Source: Streptomyces sp. NBC_00237
Lineage (GTDB): Bacteria; Actinomycetota; Actinomycetes; Streptomycetales; Streptomycetaceae
Assembly (NCBI RefSeq): GCF_026342435.1
Contig: NZ_JAPEMT010000001.1
Span: 2,970,501-3,034,500 of the forward strand
Reading direction: 5' to 3'
DNA length: 64,000 bases
Shown: piece after piece, positions 1-8,480 of the stretch
How positions within the stretch are numbered: position 1 is the stretch's first letter
How the letters are laid out: each line of letters starts with the position of its first letter
Translations under genes and position numbers: made by a program
The notes under the pieces: generated by a model
The model's database searches: none
Seen by the model: the letters and a program-made list of their open reading frames with translations, nothing else
Told to the model about the DNA's origin: nothing

Positions 1-1277
1 AGCCCCCGCTCGAAACCTCCCTCGGCCTCTCCGGCACCGCCAGCGCCCTCCCCTTCCAGCTCGGCATCGTCATGCTCGGCCTGTCCGCCGCGTTCGGCGG
101 CACCCTCGTCGAGCGCAACGGGCCCCGCTGGGCCATGTTCGTCTCCCTCGTCTGCTTCTCCTCCGGCTTCCTGATCTCCGCCCTGGGCGCCGCCACCCAC
201 CAGTTCTGGCTGATCGTCCTCGGTTACGGCTTCGTCGGCGGCATCGGCCTGGGCATCGGCTACATCTCGCCGGTCTCCACCCTCATGAAGTGGTTCCCGG
301 ACAGGCCCGGCATGGCCACCGGCATCGCCATCATGGGCTTCGGCGGGGGAGCGCTCATCGCCTCGCCCTGGTCGTCGCAGATGCTGGAGTCCTTCGGCGG
401 CCTGAAGCCGGAAGGCGACGGAGGCATCGCCCTCACCTTCCTGGTGATGGGCCTCGCGTACGCCGTCTTCATGGCGCTCGGCGTCCTCCTCGTCCGGGTA
501 CCGCCCCCGGGCTGGAAACCGGACGGCCGGCAGCCCGACCTCCGGAAGGCGAGTGCCCTGATCACCACCGCCGACGTCTCCGCCCGCAACGCCCTGCGCA
601 CCCCGCAGTTCTGGTGCCTGTGGGTGGTCCTGTGCCTCAACGTCACCGCCGGCATCGGCATCCTCGAAAAGGCCGCCCCGATGATCAAGGACTACTTCGC
701 GGACACCCCGGCCCCCGTCTCGGTCTCCGCCGCCGCCGGATTCGTCGCCCTGCTCTCCCTCGCCAACATGACCGGCCGCCTCCTGTGGGCCTCCACCTCC
801 GACCTCATCGGCCGCAAGTCCATGTACCGGATCTACCTCGGCGCCGGCGCGCTGACGTATCTCGCCCTCGCCCGCTTCGGCAACGACTCCAAACCCCTCT
901 TCATCGTCTGCGCCCTGGTGATCCTGTCCTTCTACGGCGGAGGCTTCGCCACCGTCCCCGCCTACCTCAAGGACCTCTTCGGCACCTACCAGGTCGGCGC
1001 CATCCACGGCCGTCTGCTCACCGCCTGGTCCACCGCGGGCGTCCTCGGCCCGCTGATCGTCAACCGGGTCGCCGACAGCCAGGAACAGGCGGGCCACAGC
1101 GGTCCCAGCCTCTACACGACCTCGATGTACATCATGATCGGCCTGCTCCTGGTGGGCTTCGTCGCCAACGAGCTCGTCCGCCCGGTCGCCCCCCGCTTCC
1201 ACGAGCCCCGCCCGACCGTCCCCGAAGGCAGCCTTGCCATGGAAGGAGGGCCCGCCCATGCGGCCCCGCAGCAGTAG
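1..1277 (+). CDS. OFA-type MFS transporter, 5' end outside window
   Basis: Membrane carrier of the oxalate/formate antiporter-like branch of the major facilitator superfamily. The open frame already runs at base 3 (the first visible Met is at 72), so the N-terminus is cut off by the window edge. Alternating hydrophobic helices are visible, with the typical inter-helix basic segment ending RKSMYR near two thirds of the visible part. The stop overlaps the next small gene, which in actinomycetes usually encodes a partner subunit of this transporter class. The substrate cannot be read from sequence; oxalate/formate or another small carboxylate is only a family-based guess. Confidence 0.85.
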   Translation, partial: PPLETSLGLSGTASALPFQLGIVMLGLSAAFGGTLVERNGPRWAMFVSLVCFSSGFLISALGAATHQFWLIVLGYGFVGGIGLGIGYISPVSTLMKWFPDRPGMATGIAIMGFGGGALIASPWSSQMLESFGGLKPEGDGGIALTFLVMGLAYAVFMALGVLLVRVPPPGWKPDGRQPDLRKASALITTADVSARNALRTPQFWCLWVVLCLNVTAGIGILEKAAPMIKDYFADTPAPVSVSAAAGFVALLSLANMTGRLLWASTSDLIGRKSMYRIYLGAGALTYLALARFGNDSKPLFIVCALVILSFYGGGFATVPAYLKDLFGTYQVGAIHGRLLTAWSTAGVLGPLIVNRVADSQEQAGHSGPSLYTTSMYIMIGLLLVGFVANELVRPVAPRFHEPRPTVPEGSLAMEGGPAHAAPQQ

Positions 1278-1380
1278 CCCCCGCGCACTCGCCGTCGCCG
1301 TCTGGCTCTGGGTCCTGCTGCCCTTCGCGTACGGCCTGTACGAACTCATCCGCAAGGCCACCCAGCTCTTCACCGGCTGA
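1258..1380 (+). CDS. MFS transporter small partner protein (40 aa)
   Basis: A 40-residue protein with a basic N-terminus (MRPRSSS), one hydrophobic helix (about residues 11-27) and a short polar tail. It overlaps the transporter stop by 20 bases and has a strong ribosome site (GGAAGGAGGG) ending just before the ATG. A short single-helix protein directly downstream is a recurrent partner of OFA-type transporters in Streptomyces, so it probably sits in the membrane with the carrier. Length and position fit that family; the partnership itself is inferred. Confidence 0.75.
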   Translation: MRPRSSSPRALAVAVWLWVLLPFAYGLYELIRKATQLFTG

Positions 1381-1399
1381 CCGGGGGAGCGGACACGAA

Positions 1400-1432
1400 G
1401 AAGCCCCCGACCGAGAACCGGTCGGGGGCTTC
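1400..1432. terminator. Bidirectional intrinsic terminator
   Basis: A perfect 14-bp inverted repeat (GAAGCCCCCGACCG and its complement) with a 5-base loop. It lies between the rightward transporter genes and the leftward tRNA operon and can end both. Confidence 0.85.
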
Positions 1433-1440
1433 AACTGCTG

Positions 1441-1512
1441 TGCGCGATACTGGGATTGAACCAGTGACCTCTTCCGTGTCAGGGAAGCGCTCTCCCGCTG
1501 AGCTAATCGCGC
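1441..1512 (-). tRNA. tRNA-Val (GAC)
   Basis: A 72-base cloverleaf read on the minus strand. The acceptor stem GCGCGAT/ATCGCGC pairs fully, the anticodon loop is CTGACAC (anticodon GAC) and the T-loop is GTTCAATCC. No encoded CCA. Last gene of the leftward tRNA operon. Confidence 0.95.
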
Positions 1513-1560
1513 GGGACGGTCCTTGCGAACCTGATCTTGCACCGTACTGCTGGTGCTGCG

Positions 1561-1632
1561 TGCGCGATACTGGGATTGAACCAGTGACCTCTTCCGTGTC
1601 AGGGAAGCGCTCTCCCGCTGAGCTAATCGCGC
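1561..1632 (-). tRNA. tRNA-Val (GAC), second copy
   Basis: Identical in sequence to the copy at 1441-1512. The flank just 5' of the tRNA (to the right on the + strand, GGGACGGTCC) is also shared, so the repeat arose by tandem duplication of a unit about 120 bp long. Confidence 0.95.
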
Positions 1633-1673
1633 GGGACGGTCCAAGCGGACCGTATCTGTTCAGTTGTTCTGCG

Positions 1674-1745
1674 TGCGCGATACTGGGATTGAACCAGTGA
1701 CCTCTTCCGTGTCAGGGAAGCGCTCTCCCGCTGAGCTAATCGCGC
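1674..1745 (-). tRNA. tRNA-Val (GAC), third copy
   Basis: Third identical copy of the 72-base tRNA-Val(GAC), one base away from tRNA-Cys. The spacer to the middle copy differs from the other spacer. Confidence 0.95.
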
Positions 1746-1746
1746 T

Positions 1747-1820
1747 TGGAGGTGGAGACGGGATTTGAACCCGTGTAGACGGCTTTGCAGGCCGTTGCCT
1801 CGCCTCTCGGCCACTCCACC
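1747..1820 (-). tRNA. tRNA-Cys (GCA)
   Basis: A 74-base cloverleaf on the minus strand. The acceptor stem GGTGGAG/CTCCACC pairs fully and the anticodon loop CTGCAAA gives GCA. Unlike its neighbours it encodes its own 3' CCA. Confidence 0.95.
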
Positions 1821-1860
1821 AGGAGTGCAGTAAGGGTATCGGGATGATCCCCCACTATCG

Positions 1861-1933
<73 letters not shown>

Positions 1934-1975
1934 TTGTCTGTTCCGTTTCACTTGCGTGTCCCGGCGACGTGTTGA

Positions 1976-2004
1976 ACTCTAGCGGATTCCTGGGCCAGCA
2001 CAAA
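1976..2004 (-). promoter_or_regulatory. Candidate promoter of the tRNA operon
   Basis: On the minus strand: TTTGTG at 2004-1999, 17 bases, then TAGAGT at 1981-1976, about 40 bases before tRNA-Gly. The -10 is good and the -35 is weak. The -35 lies inside an inverted repeat ACAAA...TTTGT at 2000-2015. Confidence 0.45.
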
Positions 2005-2078
2005 AACGCGTTTGTGCAGCGTGCTGCGGGGTCCTCGCCGCCAGGAGAGGTGCGCACCCCCGCCATAGACTCGACGGT

Positions 2079-3134
2079 GTGTCCGACCTCCCCTCTTTGG
2101 CCCGCTTCGGCGGCCTTGTCGCCTCCGATCTGCGCGATGTCACCAGTGATCCGGCGGCCCTCGACTCGTCCGGCTTCTGGGCCGTCGCTGCCGACTTCGA
2201 AGGCCGGCTCGTCTGTGCCCGCTTCGGAGACGTCCGTACGGAGCCCGTGCCCGCCCCCGTCCCCGGCGCCTGGCGGGGCCCCGGCGCCACCGGCTGGACG
2301 TCTTCCCTGGACCGCGCCGCCTACACCGCCGGAGTCCGCCGGATCCGCGAGCACATCGCGAAGGGGGAGGTCTACCAGGCCAACCTCTGCCGCGTACTGA
2401 GCGCGCCCGTCGACCCCGGTGCCGACGTCGACGCCCTCACCGCCCTCCTCGCGCGCGGCAACCCGGCCCCCTATGCAGGAACGATCCGGCTGCCCGCGTA
2501 CGGCGTGGAGATCGCCACCGCGTCCCCGGAGCTCTATCTGCGCCGCGCGGGGCGCACCGTGGAGTCCGGGCCCATCAAGGGCACCGGGAAGACCGAGGCG
2601 GACCTCCTGGAGAAGGACCACGCGGAGAACGTGATGATCGTCGACCTGGTCCGCAACGACCTCGGCCGCGTCGCCGTCACCGGCTCCGTCACCGTCCCGC
2701 AGCTCTGCGAGGTCGAACCGCACCCGGGCCTGGTCCACCTCGTCTCCACCGTGCGCGCCGAGCTGGGCCCGGGGGAGGGCTGGGCGGGGCTCCTGGCCGC
2801 CACCTTCCCGCCCGGCTCCGTCACCGGGGCGCCCAAGGCCAGCGCCCTGGAGATCATCAAGGCGCTGGAGACCGCGCCGCGCGGCCCCTACTGCGGTGGC
2901 ATCGGCTGGGTCGACGCCGACCGGCGGACGGGCGAGCTGGCCGTCGGCATCCGCACCTTCTGGATCGACCGCACCGCTCCCGGCGGCCCGCTCCTGCGGT
3001 TCGGCACCGGAGCGGGCATCACCTGGGGCTCCGACCCCGAAAGGGAGTGGGCGGAGACCGAGCTGAAGGCCGCCCGCCTGCTCGCGGTAGCGTCGGGTGC
3101 GTACGAGGTCACAGTGCGTACGAGTTGCGGATGA
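2079..3134 (+). CDS. pabB: Aminodeoxychorismate synthase component I-like chorismate-binding enzyme
   Basis: A 351-aa enzyme of the chorismate-binding family (PabB, TrpE, MenF). It aminates chorismate to aminodeoxychorismate in p-aminobenzoate and folate synthesis, taking ammonia from a partner glutaminase that is not seen here. The conserved C-terminal core is clear: residues around PIKGTGKT, the acidic DHAENVMIVDLVRNDLGR stretch and PGSVTGAPK. The start is GTG 2079. A TAGACT -10 box ends 7 bases before it, so the mRNA may be leaderless. The length fits the short actinobacterial form lacking the long N-terminal extension. The adjacent PabC-like gene supports PABA rather than anthranilate synthesis. 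Confidence 0.8.
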   Translation: MSDLPSLARFGGLVASDLRDVTSDPAALDSSGFWAVAADFEGRLVCARFGDVRTEPVPAPVPGAWRGPGATGWTSSLDRAAYTAGVRRIREHIAKGEVYQANLCRVLSAPVDPGADVDALTALLARGNPAPYAGTIRLPAYGVEIATASPELYLRRAGRTVESGPIKGTGKTEADLLEKDHAENVMIVDLVRNDLGRVAVTGSVTVPQLCEVEPHPGLVHLVSTVRAELGPGEGWAGLLAATFPPGSVTGAPKASALEIIKALETAPRGPYCGGIGWVDADRRTGELAVGIRTFWIDRTAPGGPLLRFGTGAGITWGSDPEREWAETELKAARLLAVASGAYEVTVRTSCG

Positions 3135-3158
3135 ACGGTTGAGAGAGAAGGCCATGGC

Positions 3159-3992
3159 ATGAGCGACGGCATGAAAATCTGGGTCAACGGAGGGCTGGTC
3201 GACGCCGACGCGGCCCGGGTTTCCGTCCTCGACCACGGGATCACCGTGGGCGACGGCGTCTTCGAGACCATGAAGGCCGTCGACGGGACGGCCTTCGCGC
3301 TCACCCGCCACCTGGACCGGCTCACCTCCTCCGCCCGCGGCCTCGGCCTGCCCGACCCCGACCACGACGAGGTCCGCCGGGCCTGCGCCGCCGTCCTGGC
3401 CGCCAACCCGATGCCGCTGGGCCGGCTCCGCGTCACGTACACCGCAGGCGTCTCGCCGCTCGGCTCCGACCGGGGGGACGCCCCCGCCACGCTGGTCGTC
3501 GCGCTCGGCGAGTCCACGCGCCGCCCCGACTCCACCGCCGTGATCACCGTCCCCTGGACGCGCAACGAGCGCAGCGCGCTGGCCGGGCTCAAGACCACCT
3601 CGTACGCCGAGAACGTCGTGGCCCTCGCCCGAGCGCGCGAGAACGGCGCCTCCGAGGCCCTCTTCGCCAACACCGTCGGGCAGCTCTGCGAAGGCACCGG
3701 GTCGAACGTCTTCGTCGTCCTCGACGGGCAACTCCTCACCCCGCCCGTCGCCTCCGGCTGCCTGGCGGGCATCACCCGCGCCCTCGCCGTGGAGTGGACC
3801 GGAGCGCGGGAGGCCGACCTGCCCCTGGACGTACTGGAGCGCGCCGAGGAGGTCTTCCTGACCTCGACCCTGCGCGACGTGCAGGCCGTCCACCGCGTCG
3901 ACGGGCGGGAGCTGCCGGGTGCGCCCGGGCCGGTGACCGCCAAGGCAATGCGCGTCTTCGACGAGCGCGCCGGGGACGACCTCGACCCGTAG
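3159..3992 (+). CDS. pabC: Aminodeoxychorismate lyase-like class IV aminotransferase
   Basis: A 277-aa pyridoxal-phosphate enzyme of fold type IV. With PabB it would release pyruvate from aminodeoxychorismate to give p-aminobenzoate. The PLP lysine is in LKTTSYAENV, and the following SEALF...GTGSNVF segment is the conserved cofactor-phosphate region. It starts 25 bases after pabB with a GAGAAGG ribosome site, so the two form an operon. A D-amino-acid or branched-chain aminotransferase cannot be excluded from sequence alone; the neighbour decides the call. Confidence 0.8.
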   Translation: MSDGMKIWVNGGLVDADAARVSVLDHGITVGDGVFETMKAVDGTAFALTRHLDRLTSSARGLGLPDPDHDEVRRACAAVLAANPMPLGRLRVTYTAGVSPLGSDRGDAPATLVVALGESTRRPDSTAVITVPWTRNERSALAGLKTTSYAENVVALARARENGASEALFANTVGQLCEGTGSNVFVVLDGQLLTPPVASGCLAGITRALAVEWTGAREADLPLDVLERAEEVFLTSTLRDVQAVHRVDGRELPGAPGPVTAKAMRVFDERAGDDLDP

Positions 3993-4020
3993 GGCTCCGG
4001 GGGCCGTCGCGCAAAACGTG

Positions 4021-4050
4021 ATGACGAGCGGGCCCGGCAGGGGTACAACT
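4021..4050 (+). promoter_or_regulatory. Candidate leaderless promoter of the GNAT gene
   Basis: ATGACG at 4021-4026, 18 bases, then TACAAC at 4045-4050. The start expected 7 bases later falls on the ATG at 4057. Confidence 0.4.
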
Positions 4051-4053
4051 CCC

Positions 4054-4896
4054 GTGATGACGACGACCCTACGGCCGACCGGGCCGCTCCGGACCAGTGA
4101 CGACGGCGCGCGCTCGCGCCACTACGAAGTGTGCGTGAACAGCCGCCCCGTCGGCACCGCGCACATCGAGACCGTGCCCGACTTCGGCACCACAGTCGGC
4201 CGGATCACCGCGCTGCACATCGACGAGCCGGACCGCCGCCGGGGCCGCGGCACGGTCGCCGCCCTCGCCGCCGAGGAGGTCCTGCGCGGCTGGGGCTGCG
4301 ACCAGATCACGGTCGCGGTGCCCGCGGACGCCGGGCCCGCACGGCGCATGGCGACGGCCCTCGGCTACGTCGAACGCAGCCGCAACATGCTCAAGGACCT
4401 CCCCGCCGCCCCGCCGCCGCTTCCCGGGGGCGTGACGTTCCGTCCCGTGACGCAGGCCGAGTTCGACGCCTGGCGCGAGAAGGACGTGGCGCACTTCGCG
4501 CAGAGCTGGGTCGACCGGGGGCTGACCGCCGCACAGGCCCGCGCCAAGGCCGAGGCCAGCCAGCGCCGGTTCCTTCCCGGGGGACTGGCCTCCCCCCACA
4601 CCTGGATCAGCCACCTCCTGTGCGACGGCACACCGGTCGGCCTGCTCTGGCTCGGCCGTCACGAGATCGCCCCCGGTGAGCGGACCGCCTTCGTGTACGA
4701 CGTCGAGGTCGACGAGCAGCACCGGGGCCGGGGATACGGCCGGGCCCTGATGACGCTGGCCGAGCGGATCGCCCTCCAGGCCGACGAGACCCGCATCGGC
4801 CTGCACGTCTTCGCCGGAAACACCCCGGCCCTGCGCCTCTACGAGTCCCTCGGCTACCGCACGACGAACGTGAACAGCTTCAAGCGACTGCTCTAG
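4054..4896 (+). CDS. Tandem GNAT-family N-acetyltransferase
   Basis: About 280 aa with two GNAT folds in one chain. The N-terminal half has the acetyl-CoA loop in RRRGRGTVAALA; the C-terminal half has QHRGRGYGRALM and the closing NTPALRLYESLGYR motif. Such proteins move an acetyl group from acetyl-CoA to an amine; the acceptor is unknown. Start GTG 4054 or ATG 4057 is preferred over the longer frame from 4018, because an AGGGG site and a -10 box precede it. The stop TAG overlaps the convergent DsbA-like gene on the palindrome CTAG, which serves as stop on both strands. Confidence 0.8.
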   Translation: MMTTTLRPTGPLRTSDDGARSRHYEVCVNSRPVGTAHIETVPDFGTTVGRITALHIDEPDRRRGRGTVAALAAEEVLRGWGCDQITVAVPADAGPARRMATALGYVERSRNMLKDLPAAPPPLPGGVTFRPVTQAEFDAWREKDVAHFAQSWVDRGLTAAQARAKAEASQRRFLPGGLASPHTWISHLLCDGTPVGLLWLGRHEIAPGERTAFVYDVEVDEQHRGRGYGRALMTLAERIALQADETRIGLHVFAGNTPALRLYESLGYRTTNVNSFKRLL

Positions 4897-5435
4897 TCGC
4901 GTCGGTCACGCCCGGCCAGCAGCCCGTCCGCGATCTCCTCGATGCGCTCCCGCAGGCCCGTCTGGTCCTTGCTGCCGTCGAGGAGCTGCCCGCCGATCTC
5001 GTACGTCGGCGTGCCCGTCACCTTGATCGCCTTGCCCTCCGCCTGGTCGGCGTCCACGATCAGCATGTGCCGCCCGTCGATCAGGGCGGTGTCGAACTCC
5101 TCGGCGTCCAGACCGAGTTCGCCCGCCACCTCGATCAGGAGCGGCTTGCCGCGCTTGCCCAGCTCCTCGGTGCGGGCCAGCACCGCCGTCACGTACTCCC
5201 AGCCCTTCCCCTGCTCGTACGCCTCCTCGACGGCCTGCGCCGCGTCGTACGCGTGGGCGTGCTTCTCCAGCGGGAAGTGCCGCAGCCGGATGTCGATCCG
5301 GTCGCCGTAGCGGGCCCGCAGCGCGTCCAGGTCGGCGAGCGCGGTGCGGCAGTCGGGGCACTGGAGCTCGCACCAGACGTCCAGGACGACGGGGGAGGCG
5401 GGAGCTTCGGGGGCGGAGGGAGGAGTGTTGCTCAT
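4893..5435 (-). CDS. DsbA-family thioredoxin-fold protein, cytosolic
   Basis: A 180-aa protein with a thioredoxin fold and inserted helical domain. The CPDC redox motif sits near residues 24-27 and the cis-proline motif VTGTPTYEIGG near the C-terminus. No signal peptide is visible, so it probably acts in the cytosol in disulfide exchange or as a FrnE/DsbA-like oxidoreductase. The start ATG 5435 gives a short Pro/Ala-rich N-terminus. Its stop overlaps the GNAT stop by 4 bases; no common control with the GNAT gene is implied because they converge. Confidence 0.8.
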   Translation of the reverse strand: MSNTPPSAPEAPASPVVLDVWCELQCPDCRTALADLDALRARYGDRIDIRLRHFPLEKHAHAYDAAQAVEEAYEQGKGWEYVTAVLARTEELGKRGKPLLIEVAGELGLDAEEFDTALIDGRHMLIVDADQAEGKAIKVTGTPTYEIGGQLLDGSKDQTGLRERIEEIADGLLAGRDRRD

Positions 5436-5591
5436 GGGGCCAGTCTCCCAGTCGTAGGGCGGCGGCCCCAACCGGGACCTGGGGAGGAGCCGCGTCCCGG
5501 AGATCTCCCTGAGACCGGGGCCGGGGATGGCCGCACGCGCGCCGGGCGGTGCAGGATGGAAGGGACCGTACTTTCCACCGCTGGAGGACCG

Positions 5592-6062
5592 ATGCTGCTG
5601 GTTGAGACCGTCTGTTCCGCGGTGTCCGCCGCAGGACTGGGCATCGCCGCGATCACCGCGTACCGCAAGCGGTTCCTCACCGCGACCCGGCTGGCGGCCT
5701 ACTCGCTGGTGCCCGTCGGCCTGGTGATGACCGGGGCCGTCGGCTGGCTGTCCGACATCGTCTTCAAGCCGGTCGTCTGGGCGGGACTCGGCGTCCTGGG
5801 CCTGGCCTGGCTGCTCTTCACCACCACCCGCTTCGTCGAACGCCGTACCGGCGGTACCCGCAAGGAGCGCAAGGCCGCGAAGGCGGCACAGCGCGAGGCC
5901 GTCGCTCCGGCGGCGTCCGCGCCCTCGCTCGGCGCGGGCAGCCCCGCGAGCGCGCCCCGGGCCCAGGCCGCACCGGCACCGGCTCCCGCGCAGGCCAAGG
6001 GCAAGAAGGCCGACGAGGACTTCTCCGACATCGAGGCGATCCTGAAGAAGCACGGGATCTGA
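5592..6062 (+). CDS. Small membrane protein with charged C-terminal tail
   Basis: A 156-aa protein. Two or three hydrophobic helices lie in residues 1-75, followed by a basic RKERKAAKAAQRE segment, an Ala/Pro-rich linker and an acidic end (DEDFSDIEAILKKHGI). A GGAGG ribosome site precedes ATG 5592. This pattern recurs in Streptomyces but its function is unknown to me; the tail looks like a cytosolic protein-binding arm. It is the last host gene before the prophage. Confidence 0.75.
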   Translation: MLLVETVCSAVSAAGLGIAAITAYRKRFLTATRLAAYSLVPVGLVMTGAVGWLSDIVFKPVVWAGLGVLGLAWLLFTTTRFVERRTGGTRKERKAAKAAQREAVAPAASAPSLGAGSPASAPRAQAAPAPAPAQAKGKKADEDFSDIEAILKKHGI

Positions 6063-6076
6063 GGGTGTCACCCAGG

Positions 6077-6116
6077 TTGCCAGTGGACTCCGTTTCCTTA
6101 TGGATTCCGCTGGCAA
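6077..6116. repeat. Inverted repeat at the host/prophage border, possible att core
   Basis: TTGCCAGTGGA at 6077-6087 and TCCGCTGGCAA at 6106-6116 pair with one mismatch over 11 bp around an 18-base centre. It lies between the last host gene and the integrase. Tyrosine recombinase core sites have this form, but a terminator for the host gene is equally possible. A direct repeat CTGGGAGA also lies at 6183-6190 and 6193-6200. Confidence 0.35.
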
Positions 6117-6212
6117 GCGCGGGTGCACGTGGGTTCCGTTTTGATGTGAAACGAGTCGTGGGAACCCGCCTAAACGATCTACTGGGAGAAATCTGGGAGA
6201 TCAACTTGCAGT

Positions 6213-7547
6213 TTAGGGGTTTTCGCGGGGGATGGGGCCGTACTCGCGGCGATCAATGACCGGCCTGAGCGAGTCTTCCCAGAGGGACTGCAGCGACTCG
6301 GCGATCTTGAGTTCCATTGCCAGCGTCGTGTGGGAGTACGTGCCTTCCACTCCGGGGAGGTCGTGGCCCATGCGCGCTTCTACCGCAACCCTAGGGTGTC
6401 CGGCCTCGTCGAGCCAGACCTTGTGAGAGTGCCGCCAGTCATGCGGCTCGATGTCTTCGATCCCCAGGACCGGTCGCACGCCCGGCTTCGCGCGCTTGCC
6501 CCTGCTGCGCTCCTTTGGCGGTCGGCCTGCCGCAGCTGGATGCCAGGAGTCTGAGTAGAAGAACTTTTCAATCAAGAGGCGTCCGCCGCGAGGGGCCCGG
6601 AAGACGAACGTACCGTCGTGCGATTCCGTCAGCTGGACGAGCAGGTCGGCCAAGAACGGTGGCAGGATCAGGCTGCGTGCCGAGCCGTACTTCGCAGGGA
6701 TCAGTGTGGGCTTGCTGTCGACATACTGCGACTGAGACGTCAGCAGGATCCGCGAGCCTCCTGGCCATTGCTTCCAACGCCGCGTGTCAGGCATGGCGAA
6801 CCCCGACTGCGCGAGAGGCACGTCGGGCACCTCCACATCCGGGCGACGCACGGGGAGGATCAGTCTGTCGCGCTCCAGGCCGGAGATCTCGGCGATACGC
6901 ATCCCCGTGTAGGCGACGGTGAGGATGAGGACGAAGTGCGAGAAGCCGCGAACCTCCAGTGCGTTGCGGGCCATGAGAAGGGCTTGCCGGGGGGTCCCGA
7001 TCGTGCGTTCGTCCTCCTTGGGCTTGGGGACGAATTTGCCGCGACGGCTGCCCTGACGTGACGGCACGGGGTTGTCGCTGCGGACCTTCGACGCCACGGC
7101 GTCGGTCATCATCAGTCGCAGCACGCTGCGGTAGCCCTGGATGGAGTTGCGCTTGTAGCCCTGCTCCCGCAGCTCGTTCTCCCAAGTGTTGTACGCCAGC
7201 GCCGTCACATCGCCCATGGCTACCGGGCCCCAGCGAGGGAGAATCACGGACCTCAAACGGCCTCGGTACTTCTCGTCGGTCAGCGGCCCGACGTCGATGG
7301 ACTCGATCCAGAGATCTGCCCACTCAGCAACTGTGATCCGCCCGTCGCGCGGGTTGACGAAGGTCTTCCGGGCGACATCGGTCTCCAGGCCGGCGGCGAA
7401 GGACTTGGCGGCATTCCCGGTGTAGAACGGTTTGCCTTCGTCATCGCGCGACACCGAGCCGTAACGGCCGTTGGGCAGCTTGTACTTGCCGCGGTAGCGC
7501 CACTTCCGGAGGGTTTTGTCGTAGCTGCGTTTCTCGCTGTAGGCCAC
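6213..7547 (-). CDS. int: Tyrosine recombinase, phage integrase
   Basis: A 444-aa site-specific recombinase that would integrate and, with an excisionase, excise the prophage. Catalytic residues read from the sequence are R217 (GMRIAEI), H369 and R372 (HDWRHSH), H395 (MGHD) and the nucleophile Y404 (TYSHTT). An arm-binding/SAM-like N-terminal domain precedes them. GTG 7547 is chosen because GGGAG sits 6 bases upstream; the longer frame from 7625 lacks a ribosome site. It points left toward the presumed attL. No tRNA gene abuts it, so the target is probably not one of the tRNAs at 1.4-1.9 kb. Confidence 0.92.
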   Translation of the reverse strand: MAYSEKRSYDKTLRKWRYRGKYKLPNGRYGSVSRDDEGKPFYTGNAAKSFAAGLETDVARKTFVNPRDGRITVAEWADLWIESIDVGPLTDEKYRGRLRSVILPRWGPVAMGDVTALAYNTWENELREQGYKRNSIQGYRSVLRLMMTDAVASKVRSDNPVPSRQGSRRGKFVPKPKEDERTIGTPRQALLMARNALEVRGFSHFVLILTVAYTGMRIAEISGLERDRLILPVRRPDVEVPDVPLAQSGFAMPDTRRWKQWPGGSRILLTSQSQYVDSKPTLIPAKYGSARSLILPPFLADLLVQLTESHDGTFVFRAPRGGRLLIEKFFYSDSWHPAAAGRPPKERSRGKRAKPGVRPVLGIEDIEPHDWRHSHKVWLDEAGHPRVAVEARMGHDLPGVEGTYSHTTLAMELKIAESLQSLWEDSLRPVIDRREYGPIPRENP

Positions 7548-7676
7548 GGTGCACTCCCGTCGGTCTTCACCTGGCTGCCCGTCAGTGGGGGAGGGGCGGA
7601 CAGCCAGGGAGGGGTGTGCCGTCACTCGTTGCCGCCGCTTGGGTGCGGAGGATCGGTGAGGCTGAGTGGCCCAATT

Positions 7677-7838
7677 CTATTGAGAGCTTTTCTCGTTGTA
7701 GGCCGCTTCGAGTTTCCTCGCCTCGACCTCGCTGACCAGCGCTTCGTTGATGTACACCGTCACGCGGTCGTCCTGCTGGTTAGCCCACGCCTGAATGTCG
7801 TGCGGCATGCCTGACACGCGAAGAACCAGGACTCGCAT
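7677..7838 (-). CDS. Small hypothetical protein next to integrase
   Basis: A 53-aa protein beginning MRVLVLRVSG and ending in a polar stretch. A GGGGGA ribosome site lies 3 bases before ATG 7838. The position directly upstream of int on the same strand suggests a role in recombination or its control. No known excisionase motif is visible, and I do not recognise the family. Confidence 0.55.
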   Translation of the reverse strand: MRVLVLRVSGMPHDIQAWANQQDDRVTVYINEALVSEVEARKLEAAYNEKSSQ

Positions 7839-7951
7839 CGGTCCCCCATAACCATCCGAGTGTGGCCCTCTCGTCGGTATCAGGACATGACACCACACCC
7901 AATGCTCCGTTGTGGAGGGGTTGATGGGACTCAACGAACGTTTTGTTGCAT

Positions 7952-8449
7952 CTAGTTGACAGAACCGGCAGATCCCTCCGCGCCGCCGATGCCCTCTAGT
8001 AGCTCCTGCGCCTTAGCCCACGCGATCACGTCCGCCCGGAGTTGGTCCGGAGAAGCGTCCGGTTGGCCCTTGACCACGATGACCATGCGCGAGTCCGTGC
8101 CCAACTGGATAACCGTGGTGTCCAGAAGAGGACCGGACGTCAGCTCGTGGATGATGCGGAGAGGAAGCCCTGAACCCGACAGCTCTGTAGGCGGAATGGA
8201 TTGCCCGTCGATGGCAGGGGTCGGCTCGCCACCGTTGAGCACGGACTCGCCTGAGCCGCCCCGCCACCGCAGCGCCCGCTCGACCTTGGCGAGCGAGGGC
8301 GGGATGCGCTTGCGCTCGACGCCGGACTCCAGGTTCTGAATCGTCGATTCACTGACGCCGGCCGCCTCGGCAAGCGTCACCTGCGTGTACCCATTGGCTT
8401 CTCGGGCTGCCTCGATGGCCTTCGCCAGCCGCACCCAGTCCCTACTCAT
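7952..8449 (-). CDS. XRE-family transcriptional regulator, likely immunity repressor
   Basis: A 165-aa protein. Residues 5-65 form a lambda-repressor-type helix-turn-helix (QVTLAEAAGVSESTIQNLESG). The C-terminal part is not a LexA-type peptidase; I see no Ser-Lys protease signature, so induction by self-cleavage is unlikely. It faces the rightward early genes across a 250-bp gap with repeated operator-like sites, the usual layout of a prophage repressor. ATG 8449 fits better than the upstream frame because homology to HTH proteins begins there. Confidence 0.75.
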   Translation of the reverse strand: MSRDWVRLAKAIEAAREANGYTQVTLAEAAGVSESTIQNLESGVERKRIPPSLAKVERALRWRGGSGESVLNGGEPTPAIDGQSIPPTELSGSGLPLRIIHELTSGPLLDTTVIQLGTDSRMVIVVKGQPDASPDQLRADVIAWAKAQELLEGIGGAEGSAGSVN

Positions 8450-8480
8450 GGGTTCATCATGCCCGAGCGGTAGGCAACAC

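Noticed and set aside
290..1459. Second plus-strand frame over the transporter
   Set aside because: Arg/Pro/His-rich shadow of the transporter frame and it reads into the tRNA-Val gene.
1441..1745. Repeated units that could look like a CRISPR array
   Set aside because: They are three full tRNA-Val genes with intact cloverleaves, not repeats with spacers.
7547..7625. Longer integrase start at 7625
   Set aside because: No ribosome site precedes it and the extra 26 residues are unlike integrase N-termini; GTG 7547 has GGGAG at good distance.
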